Of a DNA stretch of 64,000 nucleotides, positions 63,601 to 64,000 are shown in pieces; position 1 is the first letter of the stretch, and every line of letters starts with the position of its first letter. The DNA comes from Sphingobacteriaceae bacterium. Its GTDB lineage: Bacteria > Bacteroidota > Bacteroidia > Sphingobacteriales > Sphingobacteriaceae. A program made the translations under genes and the position numbers. The stretch is taken from positions 248,001 to 312,000 of the forward strand of contig CANHRG010000002.1 of NCBI GenBank assembly GCA_947463785.1, written 5' to 3'. The notes beneath the pieces are model-generated. The model was not told where the DNA came from, ran no database searches, and saw only the letters and a program-made list of their open reading frames with translations.

Positions 63601-63871
63601 CTCCAATATTCACCGTGGCATTTGCATCGAAGATGCTCTTCCAGGTTGTCCCCCCGTTATCTGATTTCCAAACGCCGCCAGATGCTGCGCCAACGTAAAT
63701 AATATCTGGATTTTGTTCTACTGCGGCAATGGCTGTTACCCGGCCGCTCATGCTACCGGGACCGATGTTACGCGGTTTCATGGCTTTAAGCAGACTAAAA
63801 TCAATTTGCTGAGCTAATGCACTTAGTGAAAGCATGCTCAATACTAGTATACCCAAGTATTTTATTCTCAT
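60698..63871 (-). CDS. Secreted BNR/sortilin-like beta-propeller protein
   Basis: Exported protein of 1057 residues with signal peptide MRIKYLGILVLSMLSLSALA. The first 750 residues hold at least 11 Asp-box (BNR) motifs such as SDNGGTTWKSI, SLDGGRTWKCM, TTDGGETWTKI and TRDGGKTWTNL, which form propeller blades as in sortilin/VPS10 proteins and BNR glycosidases. About residues 750-900 are a beta-rich region and the last 150 are helical (SLIDRLAKTFGKLTQATDQL). There is no T9SS tail. Function is unknown; annotation as a glycosyl hydrolase would be inherited from the fold only. Confidence 0.9.
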   Translation of the reverse strand: MRIKYLGILVLSMLSLSALAQQIDFSLLKAMKPRNIGPGSMSGRVTAIAAVEQNPDIIYVGAASGGVWKSDNGGTTWKSIFDANATVNIGAIAIQQNNPNTVWVGTGEGNPRNSINLGQGIYKSLDGGRTWKCMGLEKSVSIHRILIDPQNPQTVYAGVLGNPFADHQERGVYKTTDGGETWTKILYTNEKSGVGDMVMDPTNPNKIFVNMWQMRRTPYDFKSGGPGSGFYMTVDGGKNWTKLDKNNGIPEGELGRIGIAIAASNPDRVYAMIESSKNALYRSDDGGYHWEVINTDPQWVNNRPFYFQDIAVDPQNENRLYNIYQMIARSEDGGKNFEVIIPYSGVHPDHHAFWINPKDPSYIIDGNDGGIAISHDRGKKWTYVESLPLGQFYHINVDNEMPYNVYGGLQDNGSWTGPAYIWREGGIRNAYWQTVLGGDGFDVLPDPENSRYGYAMSQGGALARYDKQSGFTYSLRPPAPDLKTRLRFNWNAALAQDPTNTSTIYYGSQFVHKSNNKGISWEIISPDLTTNNPAQQKQEESGGLTIDITAAENHNTILTIAPSKLDAQVIWVGTDDGNVQLTRDGGKTWTNLTPSIKGLPKESWIPQIQASRYNAAEAWVVANNYRQGDFAPYVYRTKDFGKTWERVLDEKKVKGYALCILQDPVQPKLVFAGTENGLWVSIDEGKTFTQFKNAYPSVSTMDLAIQERESDLAIATFGRGIWILDDIKPLRKIAAQGIKDLMLFDPAMAVDVKGSLAPVGVEFAADATYEAPNRPNGFARIPYLVKVPAKAETPANDVKKPANAKAKADTLFARIYTQEGKLIRTLTDTRIDTGLNFIDWGLDEKGVRYPGRQRTRGQADEIGGLAAMPGQYKAVVQYGSFKDSVQVEFMADPRVPFSKEVYQAKRSLIDRLAKTFGKLTQATDQLDESNDIATKVAAQLTGVDTKEAKELLKAAKAQQDSIKTIKEVLNGKRLEKQGYGRPYQLTALQKLNEAQGTINAKPVAPGAQEVKLVEQAEELSKQFIDRVNAYFTKDWPAFRKKVEETKVSLFKEYKPIQ

Positions 63872-63928
63872 GACAGGTTTAAGATTGGTGTGCTTTGAAA
63901 TTGTGAATTATATCTGAATTTTACAATA

Positions 63929-63952
63929 AAGCCCGTGTATTATCACGGGCTT
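63929..63952 (-). terminator. Terminator of a gene entering from the right edge
   Basis: A 9-bp stem AAGCCCGTG / CACGGGCTT begins one base after a minus-strand stop codon at 63954-63956. The T content behind it is modest. Confidence 0.7.
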
Positions 63953-63953
63953 G

Positions 63954-64000
63954 TTACAGTTTATTTGGAAATGAATCGGGTTCAATATTTCCTTTTGTAA
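63954..64000 (-). CDS. C-terminal fragment of an unidentified minus-strand gene
   Basis: The minus strand is open from the window edge for 15 codons and ends TKGNIEPDSFPNKL then TAA, immediately before a terminator hairpin. The hairpin position makes a real gene end plausible, but the fragment is too short to identify. Confidence 0.35.
   Translation of the reverse strand, partial: TKGNIEPDSFPNKL

Overview
The window is a 64 kb stretch of chromosome from a Bacteroidota bacterium, most likely of the family Sphingobacteriaceae (Pedobacter, Mucilaginibacter or Solitalea relatives). The evidence is moderate-to-low GC, DUF4296, GLPGLI and PG_1098-type proteins, a C-terminal type IX secretion sorting domain, the infC-rpmI-rplT order behind thrS, and many genes preceded by the Bacteroidota -7 promoter element TAnnTTTG with no clear Shine-Dalgarno sequence. 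The genus is inference. Nearly all of it is housekeeping DNA. I see no rRNA, insertion sequence, phage gene or CRISPR array.

Layout. 1-6.3 kb: mutS2 (cut by the window edge) and a DUF4296 lipoprotein on the minus strand, then a plus-strand run of YggS, GNAT, aspartate kinase and a methyltransferase. 6.3-19.8 kb, mostly minus: cold-shock protein, a LolD-type ATPase operon with two poorly known genes, sucC (plus), YbjQ, the translation cluster thrS-infC-rpmI-rplT, a GLPGLI protein, an Fe-S oxidoreductase subunit, an MFS transporter, a short RecQ and a BaiN-like flavoprotein. 19.8-31 kb: lepA-folD, an NTF2-like/Rieske pair, queE, dienelactone hydrolase, then envelope sugar genes (kdsA behind a second RecQ; divergent kdsD-manC) and rlmB. 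31-43.6 kb: dnaB behind a cluster of DnaA boxes, a MacB-like ATPase, plsC/trpS (divergent), deoxynucleoside kinase, kdsB, rhlE, pyrG, yidC and an SpmA-SpmB fusion. 43.6-47.3 kb: one large secreted GH9 cellulase and three minus-strand tRNAs (Arg-UCU, Pro-UGG, Ser-GCU). 47.4-60.3 kb: PgpH-like HD phosphodiesterase, thiolase, a peptide-use group (S9 dipeptidyl peptidase and POT transporter), a Dpm1-like mannosyltransferase, two LamG lipoproteins, and ruvB-queG-GNAT. 60.3-64 kb: an unusual repeat array and a 1057-residue BNR/sortilin-like secreted protein.

How genes relate. kdsA, kdsD and kdsB make and activate Kdo for lipopolysaccharide from three separate loci, with manC supplying GDP-mannose. 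queE and queG are two steps of queuosine synthesis. mutS2, two RecQ helicases, ruvB and dnaB form a DNA maintenance set. The S9 peptidase releases dipeptides that the POT carrier could import.

The most unusual feature is the DNA between the stop codon of the last GNAT gene and the terminator before the BNR gene (about 60349-60656). It is filled by at least 14 degenerate units with core GCACTTTTTA, spaced exactly 21 nt with no insertion or deletion. One reading frame stays open through it as a heptad repeat but has no convincing start. Other points of note are -7 elements lying only 3-8 nt from start codons (putative leaderless mRNAs), a UUG start for infC, a HAD protein lacking its catalytic aspartate, and four convergent gene pairs whose stop codons overlap by four bases.
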